Below are positions 21,843-32,880 of a stretch of 41,912 nucleotides of DNA, in pieces. Positions within the stretch are counted from its first letter, which is position 1. Each line of letters begins with the position of its first letter. The notes beneath the pieces are model-generated. The model worked only from the letters and a program-made list of their open reading frames with translations. It was not told where the DNA came from and did not search any database. The translations under genes were made by a program, and so were the position numbers. The DNA comes from Termitomyces sp. T153 (Eukaryota > Basidiomycota > Agaricomycetes > Agaricales > Lyophyllaceae): assembly GCA_018296165.2 (NCBI GenBank), contig JACKQL020000217.1:1-41912 (forward strand). Reading direction: 5' to 3'.

Positions 21843-23143
21843 TTGGTCACTAGTGTGCTCAAGCAAGCACACAATGTAATGGGGCATTTTGGCACCCAGA
21901 GAATGACAGAGTACATTCATTGTTGGTATTGGTGGCCAACAGTGGTTGCAGATGTGTGGGCATGTTGTACCACTTGTCAGCAGTGCCAGCAGGCAAAAGG
22001 GAGCAAACAGCTCCCTTCAGGGAAGTTACATTCCCTGCCAGTGCCAGTTAAGCCCTTGGATTCAATAGGAATGGACTTTATCAGTCCATTCTCTGAATTG
22101 AAAGGGTATATGACAAGCATGGTGCACCTTATCCCAGTGCACACTACCATGACAGCTTTGCAGCTGTCCTGGATTTACATGCATGAAGTGGTAAGGCTGC
22201 ACAGCCTCCCAAGTTCAATTGTCAGTGATTAAGACTCAAAGTTGATGCTGAAATGATGGTGTGAAGTGCATAAGTTGTTAGGAGCAAACCTCCTATTGTT
22301 GACATCATTCCACCTGCAGACAGATGGTCAGACTGAATGTGCTAATTGGAACATTGGTCAAATCCTGCATAGCTGGACCAGAAAGACTGGTTAAGTCAAA
22401 TTGACTTAACAGAGTTTGCAATAAACATGAGCATTTCTGAGATGACATGGCTTGCACCATTTGAGTTGAATGGTGGGTACATGGCATCTATGATATGGGA
22501 AATTAGGGCAGATACTGCAATTCCAAAAGAAATCCAACAGTTCACCTGCCAAGCTCTGGAGAACTTGGCAGCAGTGCATTATGCAATTATAGAGGCACAC
22601 ATCTTTCCAATGCATCTGGCCAACTCACATTGCAGGCCTGACCCCAAACTTGAGAAAGGTGCATTGGTGTACCTTTCAACAAAAAACCTCAACCTACCAA
22701 AAGGCAGAGCAAGGAAACTCTGCCCTAAGTGGGTTGGGCCATATAGAGTTTTGGAGGCCCATAGTGAGACCTCCAACTATGTGTTGGAGCTGCCAACAGC
22801 ACTCCAGGAATGAAGGATACATCCTAAGTTTCATGTGTCACTGCTGCACCCCTATAAGGCCAGCAACAATGCTTTGTTCCCCAACAGGGCAATGCCAGAG
22901 CCTTATAACTTTGGTGCCCCAGACAATCAAGAATTGTTTGTCAATGATCTGGTAGATTATTGTTGGAAAGGTAAGAACCTCAAATTTAAGGTTTGCTGGA
23001 GTCTTGGGGACACCACTTGGGAGTCTCTCAAGACTTGCAAGGACCTTGTGGCCCTTGACAGGTACTTAGAGTTGCAGGGCATACACCACCCTGTGCAGTT
23101 GGCTAGAAGGTCTAAGTTAACTTGGCTTAGCTCTAGAAGTTGA
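21843..23143 (+). pseudogene. Integrase and chromodomain of chromovirus A
   Basis: An HHCC zinc domain (GHFGTQR, then CTTCQQC at about 21970-21990) precedes the core with all three catalytic acids: Asp at 22074 (GMDF), Asp at 22227 (VSD) followed directly by a TAA, and Glu at 22335 (TDGQTE). The C-terminal chromodomain is at about 22945-23085 (VDYCWKGKNLKFKV..WE). Integrase inserts the cDNA; the chromodomain binds methylated histone. The stop after the second Asp inactivates it. Confidence 0.85.
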
Positions 23144-23339
23144 CAGGCCACCATGCCAATGGCCATCACTGATTAGGTCAGCCAATTTTTTGGCTGAGCA
23201 CAAAGTCCAACCAGACTTTGTCTCCCTACACATTATTGGTGCTATGTGCTAATGTTAAGAGAGAGGACACAACTCTTGCCTCATGGGCAAGGAAAAGAAA
23301 TGACCTGGTGAGGCAGATACAGATCCACCAGAATATTCA

Positions 23340-26300
23340 TTGAGCTCTGGACAAAGCTCAAGAGGGGGAGGGACAGGGAGTAGCTTGCTCCCTGGCTTTG
23401 GTGGCTTCACTGCACTGGCAGGAGGCTTGGTGCTAAGGGACATAGCATCCCCAACAATGAGAAGAGTGGCCCCAGCTCAAATGGACATGAGGCCTGCAAG
23501 TGGGAGACTGTCAATAGTGCTAGGAGATGTAGCTCCACTAAGCTACACAGTAGCAATGCAGCAGTTGCCAGCAAGGAGACATATTTGCCCCCTCAACAAG
23601 GCAGAGCAGGCAGAGGGCATGAGAGACTGTCAGCCCCCCCTCAAGGAGCAGAAAGAGGATGTGGGTGACTACTGGCCACCCCTCAATTCAACTTTGGATA
23701 CTCTGTGGCTGCACAACCAGTGTGGTCTTGGGAGTTCCAGCAATTTGTGATGCCACAGTTTGCTGTGGCCCCACTCCCAGTGGCTGGTCCTGGTCATACA
23801 ATGAGCATGACAGGTCAACAACAACCTGTCACTATGTTATCACAGGTAGGGATCTTGGTCCCTGCAGCATCAACAGCTGATGTGATGGAGGTGGACAATG
23901 ACAGCCCAGAGTTGATCACAGCTCTGATGCAGTCATTGGTGCCTCCTCAGTGGTCATATCCATCATTGCCTACTGGGATGTGTCTATCAAATGTGCCCTC
24001 AACATTGTCAAGTGTGTTGGGGCAACCTATGGTTGTCTTGACTAGTAAAGGAAAGGGCAAGGCAATGGCAACATCACCACTCACACCAGCACAGGAGGGT
24101 AGTACTCCCCTGTTGACTGCCTGGAAGATGATCAAGTGATGCTTCTCTGCAAAGAAGAAGGGCAAGGACAAAGCAAAAGAGCCTGAGCCTTTGACTACTG
24201 CAGATGAGCAGATCTCTCACCTACTCCAGCAGCTTCATGAAGCTGGAGTTCCAGAGGATGCTGGTGCTGATGTCCTTGATAATCCAGTAGTTCAGCTGGC
24301 ACTGTCTCAAGTTCTGAATGAACTTGATGTTGTGCAGAATCAGAGGGATTAGGACTGTGCAGACCTCTTCTGTTTAGTGTTGGGAAAGGAGAAGCAGATA
24401 GCAACCCCTCCTAACCCTCCAGAGGCAAAGAAGGCTTGTACTGAGCCTTCTGTGTTTATTGAGGGATCCTTGACTCAGAGGGCACCACTCATGCCCTATG
24501 ATCATATAGTGCCTGCTGGTAATGACAAGAGGATGGACAAGTGCTCTGATTTCAAGGTGGCTTTGTCCTCAGCTGGGCCATCCAAGCCAGTGGTAGCTAA
24601 AGTAAAGCTGCTGAAACAAGCAGTGACAAAGGAGGGAATGTCAAAGCCCTCAACAAAGAAAGCCGGCACTGAGCAGGCCTCTGCAATGGTGACAAAGGTG
24701 GACAACACTACAGTCATTGCCACTCCAATTGCCTTTCTGGCTAATGTTCCTCAGGGAGCAGAAGCTGGTGTGATTGAGGTCCTCACATTGAGGACCTATA
24801 TTATGCCTGGTGTGCTCCCTCAGGAGTATAGGCCACTAGTGCACCAAGATCCACATGACAAAGAATTCTACATCACCCAGCCAGCAGCTGACCAAGCCAT
24901 GGCAGGTGCCCCAGTGGTACCTGACTTGGGTAGTGAGGATGATGATGATGTCCCAATATCTAAACAATGTATTTTGAACAGTGACTCTGATGACAATGCT
25001 AATGAGCATTATTGCAAGCAGTGGCACAATGCTAATGCCAAATGGCTGTTAGCCATTGATGCTGAGAAGTCTAGAATGAACCTCAAGCATCTGAATGATA
25101 CAGCACCTGGCCACCTACCCAGCAGCTGGGATACCACATTGGTTTGCAGGCACTTTAAGCACCAGAATGACTTCAGGGGGTATGCTGCACCCCAACTTCT
25201 ACTGGGTGCCAATGACCAATGCAGTCTTTGTTGGCAACAAAGCAGTTATTGCCTGCTCTACTGAGATGGTGGAGATATCTCATACATTCCCACAATACAA
25301 ACTTCTGTACAAATGGGCTCCTCAAGGAATACCCATGAACCCAGAACAGATTTACCTAATCCTTAAACTCATCCAGGTTGGCAGATCTAATGTTAGTATG
25401 AGAAAGTGGATTCATGCTGCTCTTCTCATTCAGGAGTTCCATGGAATCTCCTTTCTCACAGCTCCACAATTGAGGGACTGCACAATGAGGTGGGCTGTGG
25501 AGCTAACCCCAGCAGAGTTGGAAACATCTCTGCCCAGAGAGGACTGCCATTGGGTTCTGGTCTCCTTACTCTCCTATTTGTTGGCTATGCTAGGCTGCAC
25601 AGATAACAATACATGAGGAGTGGGACTTACTCAAGTCCCAATCAACTGCCACTTCAACATCCAGGCATGGGTGCAGTACATCATGCACCACAGCCACCCA
25701 GGTTCACAGAACCTTTACTCAGGTGTGGCCATCAATGCCTCCTTGCACATAGACCAACAATTGGTCTTCAGCTACATTCTGGGTCAGGCATTAGCCCCAA
25801 CTGCACTGCATGCACAATTGGCCTATATGAGGCTGTTTGCCATGCTGGTTGCTCAACTGCATCTCTATCAAGAGGTGGTAGATGACTACTGATTGGGTGT
25901 AGGGGAGTTTGAAGGTATTACTTCCCACACCTTCACTTTATATAGGCTGCAAGTGCTGCCTGCACAAATTAACAATTTGACTGAGATGAAAGATGGAGGT
26001 GATACATCACCTCCTTACTAGCTGTGTTCCCCTCTCCTGGGTAAATCACATGTATACCTTTGGTATACACTTTCTTATTACCATTGGTCTGGAAGCATGC
26101 TGCATGCAGACTTGCTCATGTGAGTTGACAATGAATGCCATTGTCAACTTCAAACCATAGGAGTACCCCCTCCCCTACTGGAGTATGACAGATGGTATAT
26201 CCCCACCACTGATGACTGGGAGTGCTTCCACATGCTCCTCCAAATTCATGAGAGCAGAGGCCACTCTCCTCTTGATGCAGCTGAATGGCTGCACTTTGGT

Positions 26301-26755
26301 GAGAATAGTATTTTCACTCACCTCTTGCACCAACCTGTGGAGGTCATGAGAGCTTCACAAGCCACCACATAGAAGCCTTCATTGGTGGCTCCCTCTGCAA
26401 GTGCAGCCCCAACTGAGGAGGGCATTTGTCATCAGTAGCTGTGGTCACGTCCACAGCCACTCCACCACCATCAAGCTCTGGTGCATCTTCTGAAGATGCA
26501 CCCTCAGAGAAGTCCATGGAGTTGGACTATGCCAATGACTCCGCATTGACCATGCCCATCCAACCAGCAACAACTCCACAAGTTGTCTCCAGCCTGATAG
26601 AAGTGGTAGTAGTGACTAATGCTACTACTCCTACTGTCCCTGAGGCTGGAGCTAGTGGCTCTAGTGATATGGCTAATGCTGTATCAGAATGCTGGGCAGA
26701 CATTGTGAGTAACAAGGAAGTGGAGGCCTCAAAGATAGACAAACAAGCAGGGTGA
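23340..26755 (+). pseudogene. Block B: unidentified large protein in several frames
   Basis: Consecutive frames suggest one protein of roughly 1000 residues. Parts: a Ser/Pro/Gln-rich N-terminus (23340-24140), a segment with Lys/Pro-rich stretches and an acidic EDDDDVP patch (24377-25180), a more structured core (25160-25890) with FYWVPMTNAVFVGNK and MRKWIHAALL, and a Ser/Thr/Pro-rich tail (26426-26755). Frames shift at a G run near 25180 and at stops near 24137 and 25614. I do not recognise the family. It sits between two Gypsy pols and ahead of a polypurine tract and LTR, so it may be gag-like or cargo of an LTR element; alternatively it is a captured host gene. It is CpG-poor like the elements around it. 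Confidence 0.5.
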
Positions 26756-27011
26756 GCTACTATCATAGCTCACAACAAATTGGTAATTGCACCCAGGCTT
26801 GAATGGCCCATATTCTTCATTCAGCACAGCTGGACAGGATGTTGGAGTATACTTGTCCACATAGAATCAGTTGATTCAACTACTGATATACATAGAAATT
26901 TGCATGCAAATTCTGGTGCACACTCTTGGGTGGGATGCCATATCCCACCCTTTATTCTTTGACTTTACTTGTGTTGGAAGTGAGTCCATTGATGGACTCA
27001 AAAAGGGGGTA
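26756..27011. other. Untranslated stretch ending in a polypurine tract
   Basis: No gene seen. The sequence AAAAAGGGGG immediately before the LTR at 27012 looks like the plus-strand primer of an LTR element whose body lies to the left. Confidence 0.4.
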
Positions 27012-27228
27012 TGTAACAGAGCATCCATTACATCTGTACATATATCACTAATTACATATTATTAGTTAATTACACTGATAGCATCACATGATGCTATCCC
27101 TAAAAGTATTATACTACCACTTACATAAGGCAGTGCCTTACTTCATACTTTGTAGACAGAACTATCAACTGGTTTTGACTTACATTGTGTGAACCATAAG
27201 CTGCACAACTTGTAATGGAAACATTACA
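27012..27228 (+). repeat. LTR candidate following block B
   Basis: Begins TGTAACAGAGC and ends GAAACATTACA, so the ends form TGTAA/TTACA inverted repeats. It follows a polypurine tract directly, which marks a 3' LTR. It contains a perfect 10-bp hairpin (27077-27086 with 27089-27098) and a TATTATAC box. No matching 5' LTR or target-site duplication was found, and it does not match the LTR at 30659. Confidence 0.5.
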
Positions 27229-27576
27229 CTCACAGACTTACCCTTAAAATGTATTGAGTATGTACAGCAGGATGCAATGGTGGGAAACAGAGCCTAGAAG
27301 TCAAAGGTATTCAGGGCTAAGGTGAATGTCAGACTCCCTGTACTGCTTCTATTAGGAATTTCATTTCTATCTGCCAAACATCTTGTCCTTGACATTGAGG
27401 CAAACACTGCAATTGACAAATAAACAGGTTTTGACATTGTACATCCTCACCACCCTCTCAACACTCTGCCACCAACTCACATGCACACTCCTAACCCTCC
27501 TAAGAAGTGTGACACAGAGAGATGCACATGCACTGAGACCATACATCAAAAGGACCATGCCTTGCCCAGCTAGGTA
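27229..27576. other. Spacer before chromovirus C; no gene seen
   Basis: CpG-free sequence with short open frames only. It may be an eroded leader or gag remnant of element C. Confidence 0.3.
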
Positions 27577-30500
27577 ATGGCATTGATCTGGGAGCATATT
27601 GAGTTGCTTTCCTTGGACAAAGTGTTAGCCAGGAAGAATGTGGAGGCTAAGCAGAAGTACCAAGATCATGTCCCATCCAAGTTACCAAGGATGACTGATG
27701 ACATACCCAATCACATCTTTCACCAGATACAACTTAAGGACCCCTCAAAAATCATGAATGCTTGAGAATATTTTGCACCAAAGAAATTCCACAAACCTTG
27801 GAAGAAGCTGCTGGACAAACACCTAGCTGCAGGGCATTTATGTCCATTGTCCTCCAAGTTTTGCCTCACTGGTGTTCTGTATCCCCAAGCACTGGGATGG
27901 GGTACCTGACTTTACAGTCCCTCCCTGATGGGTTAACAACTACCAATTACTGAATCAAAATATGATGCACAACAGTTTCCCCTTACTGTGGGTAGACAAT
28001 ATTCTTGTGGATTGCAGAAAGGGAAAAATCTTTGAAAAGATTGACATGACTAATGCATTCTTTCAGACATGTGTCCATCCAGATAACATCCACCTCACAG
28101 CAATCCAAACACCCTGGGGGCCCTATAGATGGGTAGTCATGCCCATGGGAGGCTGCAATGCACCTTCCACCCACCAACAACATATGACTGATGCCCTGCA
28201 GGACCTGATTGGAGTCATGTGTCATGTGTACCTGGATGACATCATAATCTGATCTAACACCATTGAAGAACACAAAGAACACTTACAACTGGTGATAGAG
28301 GTGCTCCAGAGGTCCAACCTGTTCTGCAATCTCAAGAAATCAATGTTGTTTGCAAGTGAGCTCCAAGTTTTGGGCTACATCATCTCTAAGGAGGGTATTT
28401 GACCTGATCCAAGGAAGGTTGACAAGATGGCAGATTGGCCTGTTCCTACCACAGCCACTAATATCAGAGGTTTCTTGGGCCTCACTCAATATCTATCTCC
28501 TTTCATCCCAGCACTAGCCAAACACATGAGCATGTTAAGTCCTTTGACCACAAAGAATATGACAAAAATTTCCCCATTTGGACAAGGGCCCACCAGTGGG
28601 CATTTGATGCCATACAACATGCTGTTACTGACCTCAAGACACTGACCATTATCAACTATGATGACTCCACCAAGAAGATCCTTGTAACCACAGATGCAAG
28701 AGATTGTAGGACAGGAGCAATACTGAGTTTTGGTGAGACTTGGGAGTCAGTGCAATCAGTGGCATATGATTCTTACCAGCTCAATGTGGCTCAACAGAGT
28801 TATCCAATGAACAAGTGGGAATTATTAGCAATTTCCAAGGTGCTAAAAAGTGGCACATGAGCCTGCTTGGGATAAAATTGGAGGTGTACATGAACTATCA
28901 GACATTGGAGTACTTCTAGTCCCAGAAACAAATGTCACAATGACAGTCCAGGTAGGCCATGTTTCTGGCCAATTTTGACTTTGAGATCATTAACATGCAT
29001 GGGGAGGACAATTCAGTGGCTGACACACTATCTCAAATGCCTACAGCCATCCCAGATGCCAGCCTGGCCACCTGTGCCCTCACATACATGCAATCCCCAC
29101 TGAGTAATGGGTCCCTTGCCACAGGTGCTCTCCACATAGAAATGGATGAGGCCTTCCTGAAGAAGATTGTGGCTGGTTACAAAGAGGATACCTTTGCCCA
29201 GCAGGTCCAGGAAGGAATTGACAAAGAGAGCATTGTGGGGGCAAGGTTGGAGGCTGGTCTGATATATCTAGGTCATTGTCTGCTCATCCCCAGCAGCACT
29301 TACATATGCAAACTGCTATCCAACCTTGCACACAACACCCTGGGCCATTATAGCTTCAAGGAAAGCTATGCCATGCTCTGGGACTTGTACTACTGGCCAC
29401 ACATGCACTGTGATCTGGAATGCACATATATACCTTCATGCATCCTGTGTCAGAGAAATAAGAACTGCACCACCAAGTCCATCAGACCCCTGCACCCCTT
29501 GCCTGTCCCAGACAAATGCCTTTCAGTGGTTGGCATTACTTTCATTGGACCCCTATCTGAAGAGGATGGCAAGGACACAATAATGACAATGATAGACCTT
29601 CTGGGAGTGTAAGTATGCCTAGTGGGTACACATTCAAAAGACATAGTGGCACTGATTGCTATTGTACCTTTCAATGAGTGGTACTGCAAGAATGGACTCA
29701 TGACCCAGATAGTGTCTGATTGCAACCATTTCTTTGTGGCAGATGTATGGAAAGGACTGCATAAATTGACCAGTGTCAAACTCAAGATGTTGACCTCATA
29801 CCACCCCAAGACAGATTGCAGTGGTGAACATACCAACAAGACAATTGTCCAAGCTATCCAATACTTGGTGGACTGTGACCACAAGGGGTGGCTAGCCACC
29901 TTGTCCAGAGTTTGTTTTGCCATAATAAACACAGTCAACTCATTGACTAGATTCTCTCCTTTCCAACTCAAGACTAAACAGTCACCAAGAGTTATCCCTC
30001 CTCTTGCACCTTTACTGACCCATGCATTGAAGGACAAGAGAACAGTGCATAGTATTATTGAACAACTATGGACAGATATACAAGAAGCACAGGATAATCT
30101 CCTTGCCACCAAGGTCCAACAGGCATACCATGCAAATACAGGGCATGCAGATGGAAAAGTCTATGAGGTTGGAGACCTTGTCATGCTGGCCACAAAGAAC
30201 TGCTGCCAAGACTACATGAGGAAGGACCACAAACATGTGGCAAAGTTCATGCCTTGGCATGATGGGCCATACAAGATAGTTGCAGCCTTCCCAGATAAGT
30301 CTGAATACACCTTGCAACTACCCAACAACAAGAGATGCACCTTCCCCAGTTTTAGCAAACCTCCTCAATTGCCACAGTCCCAAAAATCCCTCCCTCTTCT
30401 CCAATAGAGAATACACCCAGCTGGGGCCAGTTGTAATGGAGGACAGTGCCACTGATCACCATGTCATTGACAAAATAATTGATGAATGTAGACAAGGATG

Positions 30501-30640
30501 AGGACAACAATACTTAGTATGATGGGTGGGGTTCCCATTAGACCACAACAATTGGTTTCCATACTCTGAACTGAAGGACTGTGAGGCTCTCAACAAGTGG
30601 GAGAGGAGAAATGGAGTGAGCTGATGACATGACAGCAAGT
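27577..30640 (+). pseudogene. pol of chromovirus C
   Basis: RT runs 27640-28700, with KIDMTNAFFQT and YLDD at 28229-28240, then a TGA before SNTIEEHKEH. RNase H is at 28640-29040 (LVTTDARD, DNSVADTLSQMP). The integrase zinc domain (NTLGHY to CILC) is at 29330-29455. In the catalytic core the first motif reads GITFIGP where GMDFIGP is expected, so the first Asp is gone; SDCNHFF and TDCSGEH mark the other two sites. A chromodomain follows at 30400-30610 (HHVIDKIIDE, then WER) with in-frame stops. Confidence 0.85.
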
Positions 30641-30658
30641 TCTCAGAGGGGGGAGGGG

Positions 30659-30854
30659 TGTAAGCTTGCTGGTTAAACTTATGATGTGTGGAGATGTAAA
30701 TCTCACATTTACATCACATTAGTGGCACACTGTGGCCCACTCATGTGAGTGCTGCCTCAAGAAAATTTTGTTTTCACCTTTGTTTGCTCATCTTACATAC
30801 AAGCAAACAAAGGTGAGTTTACTATATTTCATTTCTAGTACATATCATCTTACA
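30659..30854 (+). repeat. 3' LTR candidate of chromovirus C
   Basis: Starts TGTAAGCTTGC right after the polypurine tract. A CTTACA end occurs at 30797 and again at 30854, so the right boundary is uncertain. It holds a 9-bp hairpin (30693-30701/30707-30715) and a perfect 15-bp inverted repeat (30774-30788/30802-30816), and the motif CATCTTACATACAAGCAAA occurs twice. Confidence 0.5.
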
Positions 30855-31049
30855 TACAAGCAAATGAACTGTTTTTTGTCTTGTCTGTTGAGGTCACAGT
30901 GAGGCTGGCTACCAATAGCCTTTCAATGACTTCAAGAAGAGAGTCTTCATAGAGGTAAATGGCTGACTCCACTCATGAGAGAGGAGATTTCCAAGTCAAC
31001 CACTATTGATTAGATATGTTCATTATCACACAAGACATATTTGCATGAA

Positions 31050-32095
31050 TCCTATCATATATTTCAAGATATACCCTGACTAGGCCCAGTCCAGTTCTCA
31101 CTGGGCCTCAGGCTCCAGGCTTAAATCCCAGCTCATCTATGAGTGTATATGCAAAGAAGCAGAAACCAATGTCATGCTGTGCATTCTTCTGGGCTCCACC
31201 TTTGCATCAGTTGAGCTGCACAGGTGTGGGGTGCTCCATCTGGGTGTATCACTCAAGATGATGAGGAGGGAGGGGTTTGAGCTTGTGGTGGGGTTGCCAA
31301 AGGCTGTGATGATTCCCAATCCTGATGCAGAGGGGATGCTCAAGCCAATTGAGAAGTGCATGGTGCTAGTCAGAGAGGAGTATGTGGGTACAGTGGTGCA
31401 GAAACTGACAATTAGGAAGGGGGAGATGGTTAGTTATAAAACCAATGAGGAGGGGTGGGTTAAGGTTGTTATGGATATTCCAGCAAGGGGGTTGATAGGG
31501 TATATGGTGGGAGAGTTAGGGAATGATGTGCATGGGCAGGGGTGAGTGTGGTGTGCCAGTGTGAGTTTCAATGTTGATGCTCACTCTAGGACAATCAATC
31601 ATATATTTAAGGCATATATGCCTTGCCATGGTGCCATTGATATGGGAAGGAATGGTGCACTTATATCAATGGTGGCAGGTAAGATGTTGGGATATCAACC
31701 TGTGCTGCTGCAGGCATATGGGAGAATGTTTGTAGGGCCAGGCAAGCAGGGTGTGTATTGTATCTCTCCTCCTTTCCCTCCCTCTTCCCTCTTCCCTTTC
31801 CTCTCCTTCCTCTGCTCACTTGTTCCTTTGTTTGCTCAGTGACTCTCTCCCCCAGTCCACCCTGGCATAATAATTGGTGAATCCTCCAAATCCCTTGACC
31901 TCTATGTGTCAAAAACAACTCACAAACATCTGCAGTGTGATTGTGGATGATAAGATTGTGCTCTTGCTGCCTGGGGGAATGTTGCTTGAGGAGATGCTGG
32001 TGTATATGGGGGATGATGAGTTGGTGGAAGTTATGCCTGGGAGGGTGAGGTTGAGGAAGGGGGAGGGAAGAGGAGGAGGTAGGGTAGTGATGTAT
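31050..32095 (+). pseudogene. TypA/BipA-like GTPase, 3' part
   Basis: Matches TypA/BipA from domain II/III to the C-terminus: SRLKSQL..EAETNV (31110-31170), GVLHLGVSLKMMRREGFEL (31225-31275), RKGEMV, DIPARGLIGY (31480-31505), then after a 48-nt intron (31542-31589) INHIFKAYMPCHGAIDMGR and GRMFVGPGKQ, a second intron (about 31755-31870), GESSKSLDLYVS, and DDELVEVMPGRVRLRKG (about 32000-32060). The protein promotes ribosome assembly or translation. A TAG near 31081 and a frameshift in the last exon break it. Residues between the G3 block at 15380 and this point are missing, so insertion was accompanied by deletion. Confidence 0.83.
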
Positions 32096-32880
32096 CTAGG
32101 TGGAGACATAGATAGTGATAGAGACAATATAGATAATATATACCTCCAACGCTTGCTGTGGTGTTAATGATTTAGACATCTCATCTCTTCTGATTTTGGT
32201 TAATGCATGGGTTCTTTCACATGAAATGTCTCAATGTGACTGCATCCCATTGAGTGCTGGTAATCTTAATGAATGAATTCTCTCAATACTTAGATCAATG
32301 TGTTTTTTGCTGTACATTTTGAAAACGACTTGGAAGGGAACATGAGTACGATTACATGCCTATGTCTGCAGTTCGAGATTGTGAGTACCATATTCATATT
32401 GATATTACCATTTTTGATCGAGAACCCTACTTTGGATACAGCAGATCCACTAACTAGTAACCATCATGGGAGAAACAATGTTCGATGGTAACCCCCTCTC
32501 TGAGTCAAAGCATTATGGCAGCTAGGTCCATTTCACATGGTTTCAGTAGCATTCACCCAATTGGAGAAAAGACAATGCACATGGTGGATTGATTGGAGGA
32601 GTACGATGAGTCTATGTTGGTGTTAGGGGATAATTGAGCCGCTCCTCAGACTACTTGGAAATGTGCAATCTGTGAATTTATGAGCTTTGTGAAATAAGAG
32701 ACCATTCTGCATTGGAAATACTTAGTGGTTGCTGATATTTGGAAAGTGCTGATTCCTGATGAAGAATTGAACAAGAATTTTCACTGATTTGCTGAAACTA
32801 TGTTACATTTTGCTTTGTCCTCATTGGAAATTAGTTTGATCAATATTCACATTATCAAAGTTTCATTTTAGGGTATTTCT
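32096..32880 (+). pseudogene. TypA 3' flank and possible MYND-paralogue relic
   Basis: Positions 32640-32690 read GGGGATAATTGAGCCGCTCC then TACTTGGAAATGTGCAATCT, resembling exon 2 of the MYND gene from 1021 (two cysteines conserved, TTWKCAIC against ASWKCMTC). A weaker match near 32325 (GACTTGGAAGGGAAC) recalls exon 1. No frame is open throughout. The 32100-32200 part matches 37260-37330. This stretch keeps some CpGs, unlike its neighbours. Confidence 0.3.

Larger units (their letters stand above)
15385..23240 (+). mobile_element. Ty3/Gypsy chromovirus A, decayed, split by a solo LTR
   Basis: Plus-strand element with a truncated 5' LTR, Pro/Gly-rich gag, CCHC knuckle, retropepsin, reverse transcriptase, RNase H, integrase and chromodomain. 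It joins TypA sequence on its left. No 3' LTR or polypurine tract could be found near 23200, where unrelated block B begins. RT is interrupted at 19542-20782 by another LTR. CpG is almost absent past the first 60 bp. Confidence 0.85.
27577..30854 (+). mobile_element. Ty3/Gypsy chromovirus C, 5'-truncated (no gag found)
   Basis: Carries pol from the start of RT to the chromodomain, a polypurine tract AGAGGGGGGAGGGG (30645-30658), and a following LTR candidate. No gag or protease was seen upstream. It is a different lineage from A and D, judging by RT and integrase wording. To its right, TypA sequence resumes at about 31050. Confidence 0.82.

Noticed and set aside
27012..30854. The two LTR candidates at 27012 and 30659 as the matching pair of element C
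   Set aside because: Their sequences do not align beyond TGTAA; they belong to different families.
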